The position numbers and the translations under genes are program-made. Shown here in pieces: positions 53,766 through 62,266 of a DNA stretch of 64,000 bases (its first letter is position 1; the number at the start of each line of letters is the position of its first letter). The stretch is from Chryseobacterium oleae (lineage in GTDB: Bacteria; Bacteroidota; Bacteroidia; Flavobacteriales; Weeksellaceae): the NCBI RefSeq assembly GCF_900115055.1, contig NZ_FOVD01000001.1, positions 744,001 through 808,000 on the forward strand, given 5' to 3'. The notes beneath the pieces were generated by a model. That model made no database searches. It was not told where the DNA came from and saw only the letters and a list, made by a program, of their open reading frames with translations.

Positions 53766-56408
53766 ATGAAAAAGTATATTTTATCGTTTATAATCATCTT
53801 TTTCGCATACGCAAAAGGATATTCGTTCGACTTGAAAACCCATTTATGGATAGCCCAGCAGGTCCTTAATGATGTGGTAAAAAACAAAGCTATTTCTATA
53901 AACAATAAAACATATAAGCTGAATGACAAGGTTCTATCAGCTCTTATTACCAATCCATCGCATTTCAGAATGGGAACTTTGGGTATTGATGTATTTCCCG
54001 ATCCTATCGTAGGGCAGATTACAGCTCACCCCGGGCTGAAAGGAGGCTGGAAAACTGATGACTGGATACAGCATGTACTCAATTCGGCATCCACTCCTCC
54101 GGAAATTGCTTTTGCATATGGGTACGCGTGCCATGCCTCCATGGATATTTTTGCCCATACCTATGTAAATGCTTACTCAGGTGATATCTTCCAGCTATCT
54201 GATGAAATTGCTGTTGAAAGAAGACATTTTGCGTTGGAAAAATATATCGGAAACCATATTCCTGCCCTTACCTCAGAAAATGGTCTGGTGATAACAGATT
54301 ACGCTTCATTGGTCAGCAGTCCAGCCGGTTTTTTAAGTAAGACTTTTATTCTCAATAATGCTGTACAGCGTGAATACAGAGAATCCGGATCCTATCATCT
54401 GGTGGCTATGAATGGTGTATATCGTATCGTGAATGAACTCGACCGCGCAAACCAGAACGCTATATCTGCACTTAGCACAAATTATTTAAATCTCCTCAAA
54501 GAAGAAGGCAGATTACTACTTGAATTGGATAAAAAGGTAGGATTAACGGCTCAGGCAGGTATTCAATTGAAGCTGACAAAGGAAGCTCTGGATCTCAAAG
54601 CAGAAGCCAATAAGGTATTGCTTGAAAAAATAAGATTGGAGAAAGAATTGTTTGATAAGGGACTGGAAGCTCAGAAGAATCTCGAAAATATTATTCTGCA
54701 GAAGCACAAAATAATCAGCGATGGGAATGCTCTTGTTTTCAATCTGGAAAATGAAGCCATTAATAAAAAAGCAGACATTACCAAGTTAGCCACTGATATT
54801 TCATTGCTGCCATTAACAGTCTCTCAGGAAATCACGAAAGAAATCAGTAAATGGATTCCAGGTATACCTTATCCATGCCCAACCTGGGATAAGCCATTAA
54901 AAATGTGTAATAGTTCAACACTGGTAAAGCAACTCATAAAGGAAACAATCCAAATAACAAACCCGGCTATTGACCAACTCAAAAAGCAGAAAAATAAACT
55001 TATCGATGAGATCGCAAATATTGAAAAAACTGTTGCGAAAACTAAAACAGATGTTATTTCCGCAACTAATGATATAGCACAAAAAACGGAAGAACTTAAT
55101 AATCTGAAAAATAATTTAGTATTATCAGAAGCTAACCAACTTAAGTATAAACTGGAAAAAGAAGCATTGGACACAGAAACGGAACTATCTCAAGCTGCTT
55201 ACAACAAAGCACAGGAAATATATGAAAAAGCCAAAAAAGAAGAAAGTGATGCAAGAGGGCGCCTTGAAAACTTTGTTGATCAATTTATCAATGTTGCAAA
55301 AGATTTAATTGAAAGATACAACCTTGTGCATTTAATCCTTGAAAACTGGAGAAAGGATATTGAAAAAGCCTCTGTTGAATATATCTACGCGGGAGAAAAG
55401 TTTTCAAAAGATATACTATCCAAAAATGGAAATGGATTCTCACACTACGTTGACTGGTACAAATGCTGGTCGCCAGTATTTATTTCAGTTCCCAGCCAGA
55501 TTCCACAGACGACCTGCACGATAGAAAATTATTACCAAAAACTCAATACAGAGATTGATAAAATTTTAGAAAAACTGGGTCCGTTACAATATCTGCTGAA
55601 TCCTACGAAAATTATCAAAGAAAAAGTAGAAAAGGAAGCAAAACAAGCCATTGAATATGCTTCCATAAAGATATCCAATCATATATTCGGAAAGGAAACA
55701 ACAGATTTTTTTCTAATGATTTCCGGCAGAGAAGAGGTAACAACAGCAAAGCTTATAGATATTTTTAAGGAAGACGGGTCAGGAAAAAACTTACTGACTT
55801 TCCAGGATATCACTGTGGTTATAAATAAAGAAATGGGCATTACAGACAGCCAAACCACGATTGATCCGGAAAAATTCTCTTCTCTTTTTAATGCCATTCA
55901 ACTCTCTAAACTTTCCGTATTGAATGAACGAAGCCTCAATAAACTGCATTTTGATTATTTAGGAGGTAAAAAAACAGCCTATGGTAAAACTCTTTATCCT
56001 GATCTGGATAATTCTAACTTCACCATTTTAAATAAGGCAGTGAACTCAATTGACGGATCCTGTCAATGGATGCATACCGCCACTCCTTTATACAGACACA
56101 GCGGGGTTGATCAAAAATGGCCAAACGACCGTAATTACGGATATGCCCATTGCTCAGACAATAGCTATGGCTTCAGATTGTGGGTGGATGAGCACAGCAG
56201 AGAAAAAATTTTCAACATCATCTTCAAAGGGCCTCTTACACCGGAATTGCATACATTCGCCTCCTACAACAATGATAACAAGCGATTTACACCATGCATA
56301 GACAATCCTTTTCCGTCTACGATGAATTCGAATTGTAAAATATTGGAAAAAAGTCCGGACTGTGATGAAAGTAGTTTACAAAAATTCTTTAGAAAACTCT
56401 TTGATTAA
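53766..56408 (+). CDS. Zinc-dependent phospholipase C-like protein with long coiled coil
   Basis: The 880-residue protein has a signal peptide (1-19). Residues about 20-175 match zinc-dependent PLC: FDLKTHLWIAQQV (His26), GTLGIDVFPD, DDWIQHVL (His near 105) and YACHASMDIFAHTYVN with two further His and Asp ligands. Residues about 230-540 are heptad-rich coiled coil with two CPTWDKPLKMC-like cysteines near 377-386. The last third (about 590-880) has no family match and contains several Cys and Trp. It may cleave phospholipids in the envelope or outside, or be a toxin-like secreted protein. The combination of PLC head and rod is unusual. Confidence 0.72.
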   Translation: MKKYILSFIIIFFAYAKGYSFDLKTHLWIAQQVLNDVVKNKAISINNKTYKLNDKVLSALITNPSHFRMGTLGIDVFPDPIVGQITAHPGLKGGWKTDDWIQHVLNSASTPPEIAFAYGYACHASMDIFAHTYVNAYSGDIFQLSDEIAVERRHFALEKYIGNHIPALTSENGLVITDYASLVSSPAGFLSKTFILNNAVQREYRESGSYHLVAMNGVYRIVNELDRANQNAISALSTNYLNLLKEEGRLLLELDKKVGLTAQAGIQLKLTKEALDLKAEANKVLLEKIRLEKELFDKGLEAQKNLENIILQKHKIISDGNALVFNLENEAINKKADITKLATDISLLPLTVSQEITKEISKWIPGIPYPCPTWDKPLKMCNSSTLVKQLIKETIQITNPAIDQLKKQKNKLIDEIANIEKTVAKTKTDVISATNDIAQKTEELNNLKNNLVLSEANQLKYKLEKEALDTETELSQAAYNKAQEIYEKAKKEESDARGRLENFVDQFINVAKDLIERYNLVHLILENWRKDIEKASVEYIYAGEKFSKDILSKNGNGFSHYVDWYKCWSPVFISVPSQIPQTTCTIENYYQKLNTEIDKILEKLGPLQYLLNPTKIIKEKVEKEAKQAIEYASIKISNHIFGKETTDFFLMISGREEVTTAKLIDIFKEDGSGKNLLTFQDITVVINKEMGITDSQTTIDPEKFSSLFNAIQLSKLSVLNERSLNKLHFDYLGGKKTAYGKTLYPDLDNSNFTILNKAVNSIDGSCQWMHTATPLYRHSGVDQKWPNDRNYGYAHCSDNSYGFRLWVDEHSREKIFNIIFKGPLTPELHTFASYNNDNKRFTPCIDNPFPSTMNSNCKILEKSPDCDESSLQKFFRKLFD

Positions 56409-56581
56409 AGATCAAATGAGATCTGTAAATTAAAATTTTAGGGCTTGGATTTATAATCTAAGCCTTTGTTTCTTATAAAAGGTGGATAAAACAATTAATT
56501 CTTCAGCGAAAGCCTTTTTGCTTGGATTGGCACATTATTTTTGGTAAATTGATGTACATTAAAAATAAATATTGAACTCAC

Positions 56582-57052
56582 ATGGCTGATACCGTTATAT
56601 TGTCTGAAGGAGCAGAATTTGACCACGTTATAAAAGAGGTTTCAAAATACATTCATCTTTATGTAATGGCCTTTGAAAAGCAAGAACGAACCCTTACACG
56701 CATCGATAAACGTGAAAAAATGTACGGTGGAAACGGAACGGTATACATGATCCAGATGTTTGACCAGAATGAACTGGCAAATAATCGTCTGGCTGCTTAC
56801 ATGGTCCTGTTGAATAAAGGTGACGAATCCGGATTTCACACCCACAATCAAAGAAATGAACAGGAACTGTATGTCGTAGTGCATGGAACCGGAGAATATC
56901 GTGAAAGAACCGGAGCTGAAGGACCAGAACGTAAAAAAGTGCTACAAAAGGGAGATATCACAGCCATTAATTCTATAGGCTATCATTCTATTGAGAATAC
57001 TGGCGATGAGCCTTTGATTATGTTTGTGATTACGACTTATAATAAGGTGTAA
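56582..57052 (+). CDS. Cupin-domain protein
   Basis: The 156-residue single cupin has GDESGFHTHNQRNEQELYVVVHGTGEY, the metal-binding motif 1 (two His and a Glu), and ITAINSIGYHSIENTGDEPL, motif 2 with one His. Cupins of this size are often isomerases, dioxygenase-like enzymes or ligand sensors. It stands alone with a terminator at 57066-57091. The substrate cannot be guessed. Confidence 0.78.
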   Translation: MADTVILSEGAEFDHVIKEVSKYIHLYVMAFEKQERTLTRIDKREKMYGGNGTVYMIQMFDQNELANNRLAAYMVLLNKGDESGFHTHNQRNEQELYVVVHGTGEYRERTGAEGPERKKVLQKGDITAINSIGYHSIENTGDEPLIMFVITTYNKV

Positions 57053-57065
57053 GACTGATATAAAA

Positions 57066-57091
57066 AAGGCGAGATATAACTCGCCATTTTA
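57066..57091 (+). terminator. Terminator of the cupin gene
   Basis: A 6-bp GC stem GGCGAG (57068-57073) / CTCGCC (57080-57085) flanked by six A and ATTTT lies 14 bases after the stop. Confidence 0.85.
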
Positions 57092-57401
57092 CACTATTTT
57101 TTTGAATTTAAAAGACAATTACTTCCCAATACAAAAATAGTTTGTATTATATATCAATAAGTTACATAAAATAGTAACAATATAGAATCAAATAAATTTG
57201 TTTTAGAGATTTTTATAACAAGATTTCCTTAAAATATTTCCTAGAATCTCATCATGGCAAAAGTACCATTTTAGACATATAGAATAATAAAGAGATTTTC
57301 CATTTCCAACAGTGCAAAACAGCTTCATTTCATACTCTTTTTCATTTGTTGATAGTGAAAATTACATCATCTTTAGGTGGGTAACCCTACTATCTTTTCC
57401 T
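57092..57401. other. AT-rich spacer, probable edge of the accessory region
   Basis: No ORF is seen. AT content rises here, and the genes beyond (recombinase, ArdA, HEPN module) are accessory in type. No tRNA or clear attachment site was found. Confidence 0.4.
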
Positions 57402-58175
57402 TTAAGAAATGTTCTCCTGTTCCTCTAATCGTTGTACTGGCAGATCATTTAACTTCCTCCTATCTAAAATATAGCTCATAGCAGAGGAATAATCTTTCAT
57501 TTTTTGATAGTCATTTTTTTTCTCATTGAAGTTATCTCTTAAATTCATGGCAAACATTAAGAATAAAGGACTCATCAACAGAAATAATAGGACAATAATT
57601 ATCTGTTGTTCCTTACCATTAATTCCAAATGTTAATAATAAGAAGCTTATACAAGAAACTAATACCGAACCCATTGAAAGAAAATTTGATAAGTCAATCG
57701 GAAATTTCGGTTCACTTCTATTCGCTAATCCTCTATCAATTTCAGCCCTAAAAAACTCTATTTTTTCATTACTTACTATACTGTAAACGTCATACAACTT
57801 ATGATACCAATAGGTCTTTATGATTATCGAGTTCCAATCTACACCATGTAAAATTACATCTAACATATTTTGCCTCAAATACCCTACATTATCTCTAACA
57901 TTCTTAAACAATTTTATTCTCTCAACAACAATGACAATGTAAATCGTAAGCAATATCACTATTAAAAAATAAAAGGATTTAATTTTGAATATAACAGACG
58001 GAGATTCTATTATGCTTTGTGATTCATTAGCAAAAGATAAAATACTAATAAAAGTTCCTATTAGTGCTAAAAACAATAGGCTTAAATCCCAATACTTATT
58101 TTTTTTCAATGTTGTAATTGTATTGTTAATATTATTTTTTCCTAAAAAATCGCTGTAGTCTTGATAAAATTCCAT
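57402..58175 (-). CDS. Four-helix membrane protein of unknown function
   Basis: The 257-residue protein has hydrophobic segments at about 30-48, 67-88, 164-184 and 191-212 and a soluble central part (90-160) with FKNVRDNVGYLRQNMLDVI. The C-terminus is charged and helical (RDNFNEKKNDYQKMKDYSSAM). No motif is recognised. It starts 21 bases after the serine recombinase stop on the same strand, so it may be a cargo gene of that mobile element. Two-pair membrane proteins with cytosolic helices are common in phage-defence effectors, but I see nothing specific. Confidence 0.6.
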   Translation of the reverse strand: MEFYQDYSDFLGKNNINNTITTLKKNKYWDLSLLFLALIGTFISILSFANESQSIIESPSVIFKIKSFYFLIVILLTIYIVIVVERIKLFKNVRDNVGYLRQNMLDVILHGVDWNSIIIKTYWYHKLYDVYSIVSNEKIEFFRAEIDRGLANRSEPKFPIDLSNFLSMGSVLVSCISFLLLTFGINGKEQQIIIVLLFLLMSPLFLMFAMNLRDNFNEKKNDYQKMKDYSSAMSYILDRRKLNDLPVQRLEEQENIS

Positions 58176-58196
58176 ATAAATATTTTAATTATTTTT

Positions 58197-58784
58197 CTAA
58201 ATCTTATTTTTTACTTTCTGTACAGTTCCAATGCTGACAGAGCAAATTTTAGCTGTATCTCGTATTGAATTTCCTTTCTTTAGGCTCTTAATCACTTCCT
58301 TATACTTAGATAGAAAATCTTCCATGCTTTCGGTAGAGCCTTTTTCACGCCCTTTGTAGGTGCCTTTAGCCTTTGCAAGTGCAATGCCCTCACGTTGACG
58401 CTCTAAAATGGTTTCTCGTTCCATTTCGGCTATGTTAGCCATAACAGAAATAATAAGTTTGAATGCTTGATTCTCTTTACCCTTAATCAGGCTTTCTATT
58501 CCGAGATTATCTACTTTAAGGATAACGCCTTTTTCTTTGAAAAATTCCAAAGTAGTAAGAATGTCATAAAGGTTTCTTCCGAGCCTGTCAATAGAACTTA
58601 CAGAGACGTAATTAATCTCATTATTTTCAATTACTTTTATTAGTTCCTTACCCTGTTCTCTGTCTTTGAAAGATGTAGAACCGCTAACAATATCAATAAA
58701 TACTCTTTCGCCCTGCACTTGTCTCTCTTCCTGTCTTGCTGTGTTCTGCGCTCCTGTGGAAACTCTTATATATCTTGCTTTCAT
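58197..58784 (-). CDS. Serine recombinase (resolvase/invertase family)
   Basis: The 195-residue protein has the catalytic serine in YIRVSTGAQN (Ser9), SSIDRLGRNLYD with the conserved arginines, the E-helix region AFKLIISVMANIAEMERETILERQREGIALAKAKG, and a C-terminal helix-turn-helix (NSIRDTAKICSVSIGTVQKV). Length and order fit small resolvases that resolve or invert DNA at res-like sites. It is 59 bases downstream of the ArdA gene, supporting a plasmid or integrative-element origin. Confidence 0.9.
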   Translation of the reverse strand: MKARYIRVSTGAQNTARQEERQVQGERVFIDIVSGSTSFKDREQGKELIKVIENNEINYVSVSSIDRLGRNLYDILTTLEFFKEKGVILKVDNLGIESLIKGKENQAFKLIISVMANIAEMERETILERQREGIALAKAKGTYKGREKGSTESMEDFLSKYKEVIKSLKKGNSIRDTAKICSVSIGTVQKVKNKI

Positions 58785-58843
58785 AATGTAAATTATTGTA
58801 AAGCACCCTGCAATTAAACAAGGTGCAAAGATTGTTATTGTAA

Positions 58844-59386
58844 TTAGTTTCTGAAATAATATCCGTTAGAACTCATATAATCATACATTAAATGTCTGGC
58901 AGTTGCTTCCCAATCAATGTAAATGTAAGACGGGAGATTTTCAGGAATTGAGCCGTCCTGTTCTAAAGTAGTCTGCGCAAAATCTTCATCTGAACTATAC
59001 TCGCCATAATAAGAATCCGAAAGACTGTCTAATAGGTCTCTTACGTCCTCATGATAATAACTCATGCACTCTGCATAGGCTTCTATAACCTCAAAATCAT
59101 AATCTGAATTGTCGATTTGTTCGGCTATCTCATAAATGTTTGCTGAAATGTGGCATTCGCTGATTAGCTTTTGTTTGATAAAGAACTGACTACATTCATA
59201 GTCCTGAAACATAAATTCGGGGTCTTGCTCGTCTTGGTGTACTTCCTGCATAGCCTGTAAAAGCTCGTCATAACTTGAATAATTTGATAATTGAAGCCAT
59301 TCTCCGTAAATGCTTCCTGAATTGTACTTGCCATAAGTACCGACATAGATTTGGAAGTCCTCCAAACAATTTTGTAACTTTGTCAT
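58844..59386 (-). CDS. ardA: ArdA antirestriction protein
   Basis: The 180-residue, strongly acidic protein matches ArdA: IYVGTYGKYNSGSIYGEWLQLSNY at the N-terminus, QDYECSQFF, then a long Asp/Glu-rich DNA-mimic section ending YIDWEATARHLMYDYMSSNGYYF. ArdA imitates DNA and blocks type I restriction enzymes, helping mobile DNA establish in a new host. It is typical of conjugative plasmids and transposons and is a strong marker that this part of the window is mobile DNA. Confidence 0.92.
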   Translation of the reverse strand: MTKLQNCLEDFQIYVGTYGKYNSGSIYGEWLQLSNYSSYDELLQAMQEVHQDEQDPEFMFQDYECSQFFIKQKLISECHISANIYEIAEQIDNSDYDFEVIEAYAECMSYYHEDVRDLLDSLSDSYYGEYSSDEDFAQTTLEQDGSIPENLPSYIYIDWEATARHLMYDYMSSNGYYFRN

Positions 59387-59760
59387 TGTAGATAAGTTTT
59401 AATTAGCGTTAGAATTTTTTACACTTCCCCATTCAATATTAGTAGTATTGATGGGGTTTTTTGTTGGTTTATAGTAGTCGAAAACTGTGCCAAATATTCT
59501 AAAAATAGGGTGATATTCAATGAAATAGCAAAAATATTTTGAAAGCGTGTGAAAGGTTTTGAAAAGTGTTCTAAATCTACCCCGTAGTCTAAAAATATTC
59601 AAAAAAAGGGTTGGAGTTTAGGTCTGTCCGAAAACTTTTGACCAACTTTCAACAGGTGGGGGTAATATCGAAAACTTGCCCTATGGCGGGGTACTTTTGC
59701 TTAGATACCTCTTAATTGGAGATATATTAAGTATATTTGAAAATATTGAAAAAAAATAGA
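59387..59760. other. Control region between ardA and the HEPN module
   Basis: About 370 bases lie between divergent genes. It holds a plus-facing terminator-like hairpin (59427-59463), three CGAAAACT motifs (59477, 59629 and 59669) and a TATATTTG box at 59732-59739, 22 bases before the ATG at 59761. An ORF on the minus strand here is not convincing. Confidence 0.45.
59427..59463 (+). terminator. Terminator-like hairpin without a plus-strand gene
   Basis: CCCCAT plus CAATA pairs with TATTG plus ATGGGG (59427-59436 with 59446-59455, one bulge) and is followed on the plus strand by TTTTTTG. The only gene at its left is ardA on the opposite strand, so it lies in the ardA leader. Confidence 0.55.
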
Positions 59761-60336
59761 ATGTCAGAAAACACATTAAACAATAAATTGCTACTTAGGT
59801 ATTTAGGAGGGTTAGATGAAAATGATTTAAAGTTCATTGAAGAGAAGTTTGATAATTTGGACATTGACTTTAAACATATCAGCTATAACGGACAAATTAC
59901 AAATTCTCTTACAGATTTTTCGCTTGAAGCATTTTATACCCTATCCTTATCTTCCATCTTTTTGCGAGAAACGATTCAACACATTGGAAAAAATGTAGTA
60001 TGGGAATCGTTAAAAGCAATTTTTATCTATACAAGGGACAAACTTAAAAATAAGGAATACAATCAAATTACAAAAGATGATATAATAAAGAAACCCATTA
60101 AATTTGGAATCAATGCTATTTTAGATGATAATACAAGTTATAATTTTGAGCTGAGCGGAGAGTTAAGCGATGAACTTATTGATAAATCGCTTGATAAAAT
60201 GTTGGAGTTTTTGAAGGAACAAAAACCGAATGAAAAATATGAGCATACATCTTATGTTAGATTTTCTTCAAAAAATGAGGAATGGGAAACCGAGTCATTA
60301 CAAGAATATATTTTAAAAAGAAGAAAAAATAATTAG
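59761..60336 (+). CDS. Hypothetical protein paired with a HEPN gene
   Basis: The 191-residue protein starts at ATG 59761, just after the promoter-like TATATTTG (59732-59739). The sequence is soluble and helical/beta (LLLRYLGGLDENDLKFIEEKFDNLDIDFKH), with a hydrophobic central helix (LEAFYTLSLSSIFLRETIQHIGKNVVW) and an acidic section (LSGELSDELIDKSLDKMLEFLKEQ). No family is recognised. The next gene begins 4 bases after its stop and carries a HEPN motif, so the two probably form an antitoxin-toxin or sensor-effector pair. Confidence 0.55.
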   Translation: MSENTLNNKLLLRYLGGLDENDLKFIEEKFDNLDIDFKHISYNGQITNSLTDFSLEAFYTLSLSSIFLRETIQHIGKNVVWESLKAIFIYTRDKLKNKEYNQITKDDIIKKPIKFGINAILDDNTSYNFELSGELSDELIDKSLDKMLEFLKEQKPNEKYEHTSYVRFSSKNEEWETESLQEYILKRRKNN

Positions 60337-60340
60337 TATT

Positions 60341-60844
60341 ATGACAGATGTAAATTTTGTTTATTCAAGAATTGGAATGGCATTAGTTTCAGCACAGAGA
60401 GTTGAATTTATTTCAAGTAAACTTCTTGAATATCTTGTAGAATTTGACAATGACTTTTATGGCTTAACCACATCAGAATTTCTTGAATCAGCTTCAAAAT
60501 CCAAAGGAAAGAAAACACTTGGAGAGATTTTTAGGATATTAAAACTTAATCCAAAATTAATCATTGAAGACGAATTAAATTCTTATCTGAAGAAAAGAAA
60601 TTTACTCGCACACAATTTTTGGGCTACATATTTAAATAATAAGTCAACAGGAGAAGAAGCTATTAAGTTTTGTTATGATTTTGGAAGACACTCTACTAAG
60701 CTTGAAAGTTTTTTCAAGGGGTTTACTTACTTATTAGCTTTAAAATATGTTGATAATAGAGATAGTTTAGAAGACGAAATAAAACAATGGAGTGATGATT
60801 TCGATTTTTTCATGATTTCACTTCAACAGAAAAAATTAATATAA
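60341..60844 (+). CDS. HEPN-domain protein (putative RNase toxin)
   Basis: The 167-residue, all-helical protein contains KKRNLLAHNFW, the Rx4-6H motif of HEPN ribonucleases (Arg86-Asn-Leu-Leu-Ala-His91), in the usual place between two helices. HEPN proteins of this type cut RNA in toxin-antitoxin and abortive-infection systems. It follows a gene of unknown family by 4 bases, not a MNT nucleotidyltransferase, so the pair does not fit the common HEPN-MNT type. It lies in mobile DNA next to ardA, where defence genes are frequent. Confidence 0.62.
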   Translation: MTDVNFVYSRIGMALVSAQRVEFISSKLLEYLVEFDNDFYGLTTSEFLESASKSKGKKTLGEIFRILKLNPKLIIEDELNSYLKKRNLLAHNFWATYLNNKSTGEEAIKFCYDFGRHSTKLESFFKGFTYLLALKYVDNRDSLEDEIKQWSDDFDFFMISLQQKKLI

Positions 60845-61173
60845 ACACAAAATCAGTTTCAGAATATTGATTTTTTTTATCATTTTTGCATTTCATGAAA
60901 TTTAAAACGGTTTAATTATTGATATAGAAAAATTTATCTAAAAAGCTATCAAGCTATTTTAGAAGACATCAACGAAAAAAGTGAGAACTTTTTTGCTTTG
61001 TTCAGTAAACGGCTAATTTACAAATCAAACAATAGGCAAAACAAGTTTAGCACACTTGCTATATGGCGAGTGGCTATCCTGTTTTATTGTTTGAGGTTTT
61101 AGCCGACCTACTGAATTAAAGCGTGGATTTGCCCTCGCTTTCTTTGTTGCCCAAAATCAAACAAATAGAAACA
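60845..61173. other. AT-rich region with a structured RNA candidate
   Basis: No gene is seen. The stretch holds the long hairpin at 61026-61093 and the terminator-like stem at 61118-61147; the part before 61020 is unstructured AT-rich sequence. Confidence 0.5.
61026..61147 (+). ncRNA. Candidate small structured RNA with its own terminator
   Basis: CAAACAATA (61026-61034) pairs with 61085-61093, then AAACA (61039-61043) with TGTTT (61080-61084), TAGC (61048-61051) with GCTA (61073-61076), and CACTTGC (61053-61059) with GCGAGTG (61066-61072) around a TATATG loop. A second hairpin AAAGCG/CGCTTT (61118-61123 / 61136-61141) followed by CTTTGTT could end it. Strand and limits are inferred from the plus-oriented T tract. 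Confidence 0.4.
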
Positions 61174-61590
61174 ATGATATTAAGCATCAAACAACAAAAA
61201 TTCTTATTCTTCTGGATCATATTCAATACAATCGGATATGTAAGCTATCTCACAAATTGGCATCCTATGTACACAAATACTCTACGAGGTGAGGGAATTG
61301 TAATCTATGAAGAGTATTATCTAATTACCCCTGATTATATTCCCTGCCCTTTATGTGATGTTAACTACTCACCAGCTACTCACTTTTACCCTTTCCATAC
61401 CTTTACCTATAAAACCTACAAGGGAAGTTACGTTTATGATGGATTTATTGGAATCTGGGGCTACTACGATCATCAAGAATACGTTATGTATGTAATCCTT
61501 CCCCTTATTATTCTGTTACTTATGTACATCTATAAAAGACTGTTTTCTAAAAACAGTAAGTCAAACACAACTATTAACAATCAAAAATAA
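61174..61590 (+). CDS. Membrane protein, first of a small envelope gene set
   Basis: The 138-residue protein starts at ATG 61174; the GTG at 61123 lies inside the preceding hairpin. It has two hydrophobic segments (residues about 9-28 and 107-128), with an extracytoplasmic middle rich in Tyr, Pro and aromatic residues (PDYIPCPLCDVNYSPATHFYPFHTF, two Cys). No family is recognised. It leads directly into two further small genes at 5-base or overlapping spacing, suggesting one operon. Confidence 0.6.
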   Translation: MILSIKQQKFLFFWIIFNTIGYVSYLTNWHPMYTNTLRGEGIVIYEEYYLITPDYIPCPLCDVNYSPATHFYPFHTFTYKTYKGSYVYDGFIGIWGYYDHQEYVMYVILPLIILLLMYIYKRLFSKNSKSNTTINNQK

Positions 61591-61595
61591 TTACA

Positions 61596-61916
61596 ATGAA
61601 AAAATTAATTTTTACTTTAATGTTCGCATTCCCAACTCTTTATTTTGCACAGGAAGAAAAGCCGAAAGAATCGCAAATTGCCAAAGAGTGTGATTTACCA
61701 AAGGATTTCAAAGAGCCAATTAAAAACAACCGTCTCAAAAAGTTTGTAGCTATCGACAATGGAGTTAGCGAAAAAGAAGTAATCATTATCCGAGCGCAAA
61801 ACGGTTTTGGAAGTGGGATTTATACGGTATGCGTAAAACAAGAGCCAATCCAATATCAAAAGATGGGTACAGTTTTTATGCGCGAGGGGAAAAGTCCTTT
61901 TAATAACGCAAAATGA
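61596..61916 (+). CDS. Small secreted protein (106 residues)
   Basis: A signal peptide MKKLIFTLMFAFPTLYFAQ precedes about 87 residues with EKPKESQIAKECDLPKDFKEPIKNN and IIIRAQNGFGSGIYTVCVKQEPI; two cysteines (CDL and TVCV) may pair. No family is recognised. It is 5 bases after the membrane gene and overlaps the next ORF by four bases. Confidence 0.6.
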   Translation: MKKLIFTLMFAFPTLYFAQEEKPKESQIAKECDLPKDFKEPIKNNRLKKFVAIDNGVSEKEVIIIRAQNGFGSGIYTVCVKQEPIQYQKMGTVFMREGKSPFNNAK

Positions 61917-62113
61917 TACTGCCATTACAAGCGCAAACAACTTGTTTTCCAGCAATCAAATTTAGACCATACAGCATTTGGGATGATGTATCGCTTATTT
62001 TGATAATGGTTTCAATACTTATTTTGTACACGGGTTGTGCTTATTACTTTATGAAAGTTTTGAAATTCATCATCAATGCAATCAAAAAACATTTCAAAAG
62101 GGAAAAATGTTAA
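61913..62113 (+). CDS. Small membrane protein (66 residues)
   Basis: It is coupled to the previous gene by an ATGA overlap. The N-terminal 25 residues are hydrophilic, then one long hydrophobic helix (LILIMVSILILYTGCAYYFMKVLKFI) and a basic tail (KKHFKREKC). It is a single-pass membrane protein of unknown function. A weak terminator follows at 62121-62154. Confidence 0.55.
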   Translation: MILPLQAQTTCFPAIKFRPYSIWDDVSLILIMVSILILYTGCAYYFMKVLKFIINAIKKHFKREKC

Positions 62114-62120
62114 ATCGTTC

Positions 62121-62154
62121 AAAGCCTGTTTGTAATACGACAGGTTTTGACGTT
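62121..62154 (+). terminator. Weak terminator after the three small envelope genes
   Basis: CCTGT (62125-62129) pairs with ACAGG (62140-62144), flanked by AAAG and TTTT. The stem is short. Confidence 0.45.
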
Positions 62155-62266
62155 TTGTAGAATTACATTTACCACAGGAAAAAGATATTAATTCAAAGTA
62201 TAGGGAAAATACTATATAATTATTGACCTATTTTTATTATAATTGCAACTATAACACACCAATGCA

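Noticed and set aside
59399..59602. 67-codon minus-strand ORF upstream of ardA
   Set aside because: It crosses the hairpin at 59427-59463, has no ribosome-site or family support, and is biased toward Phe and Tyr as expected from AT-rich noncoding DNA.
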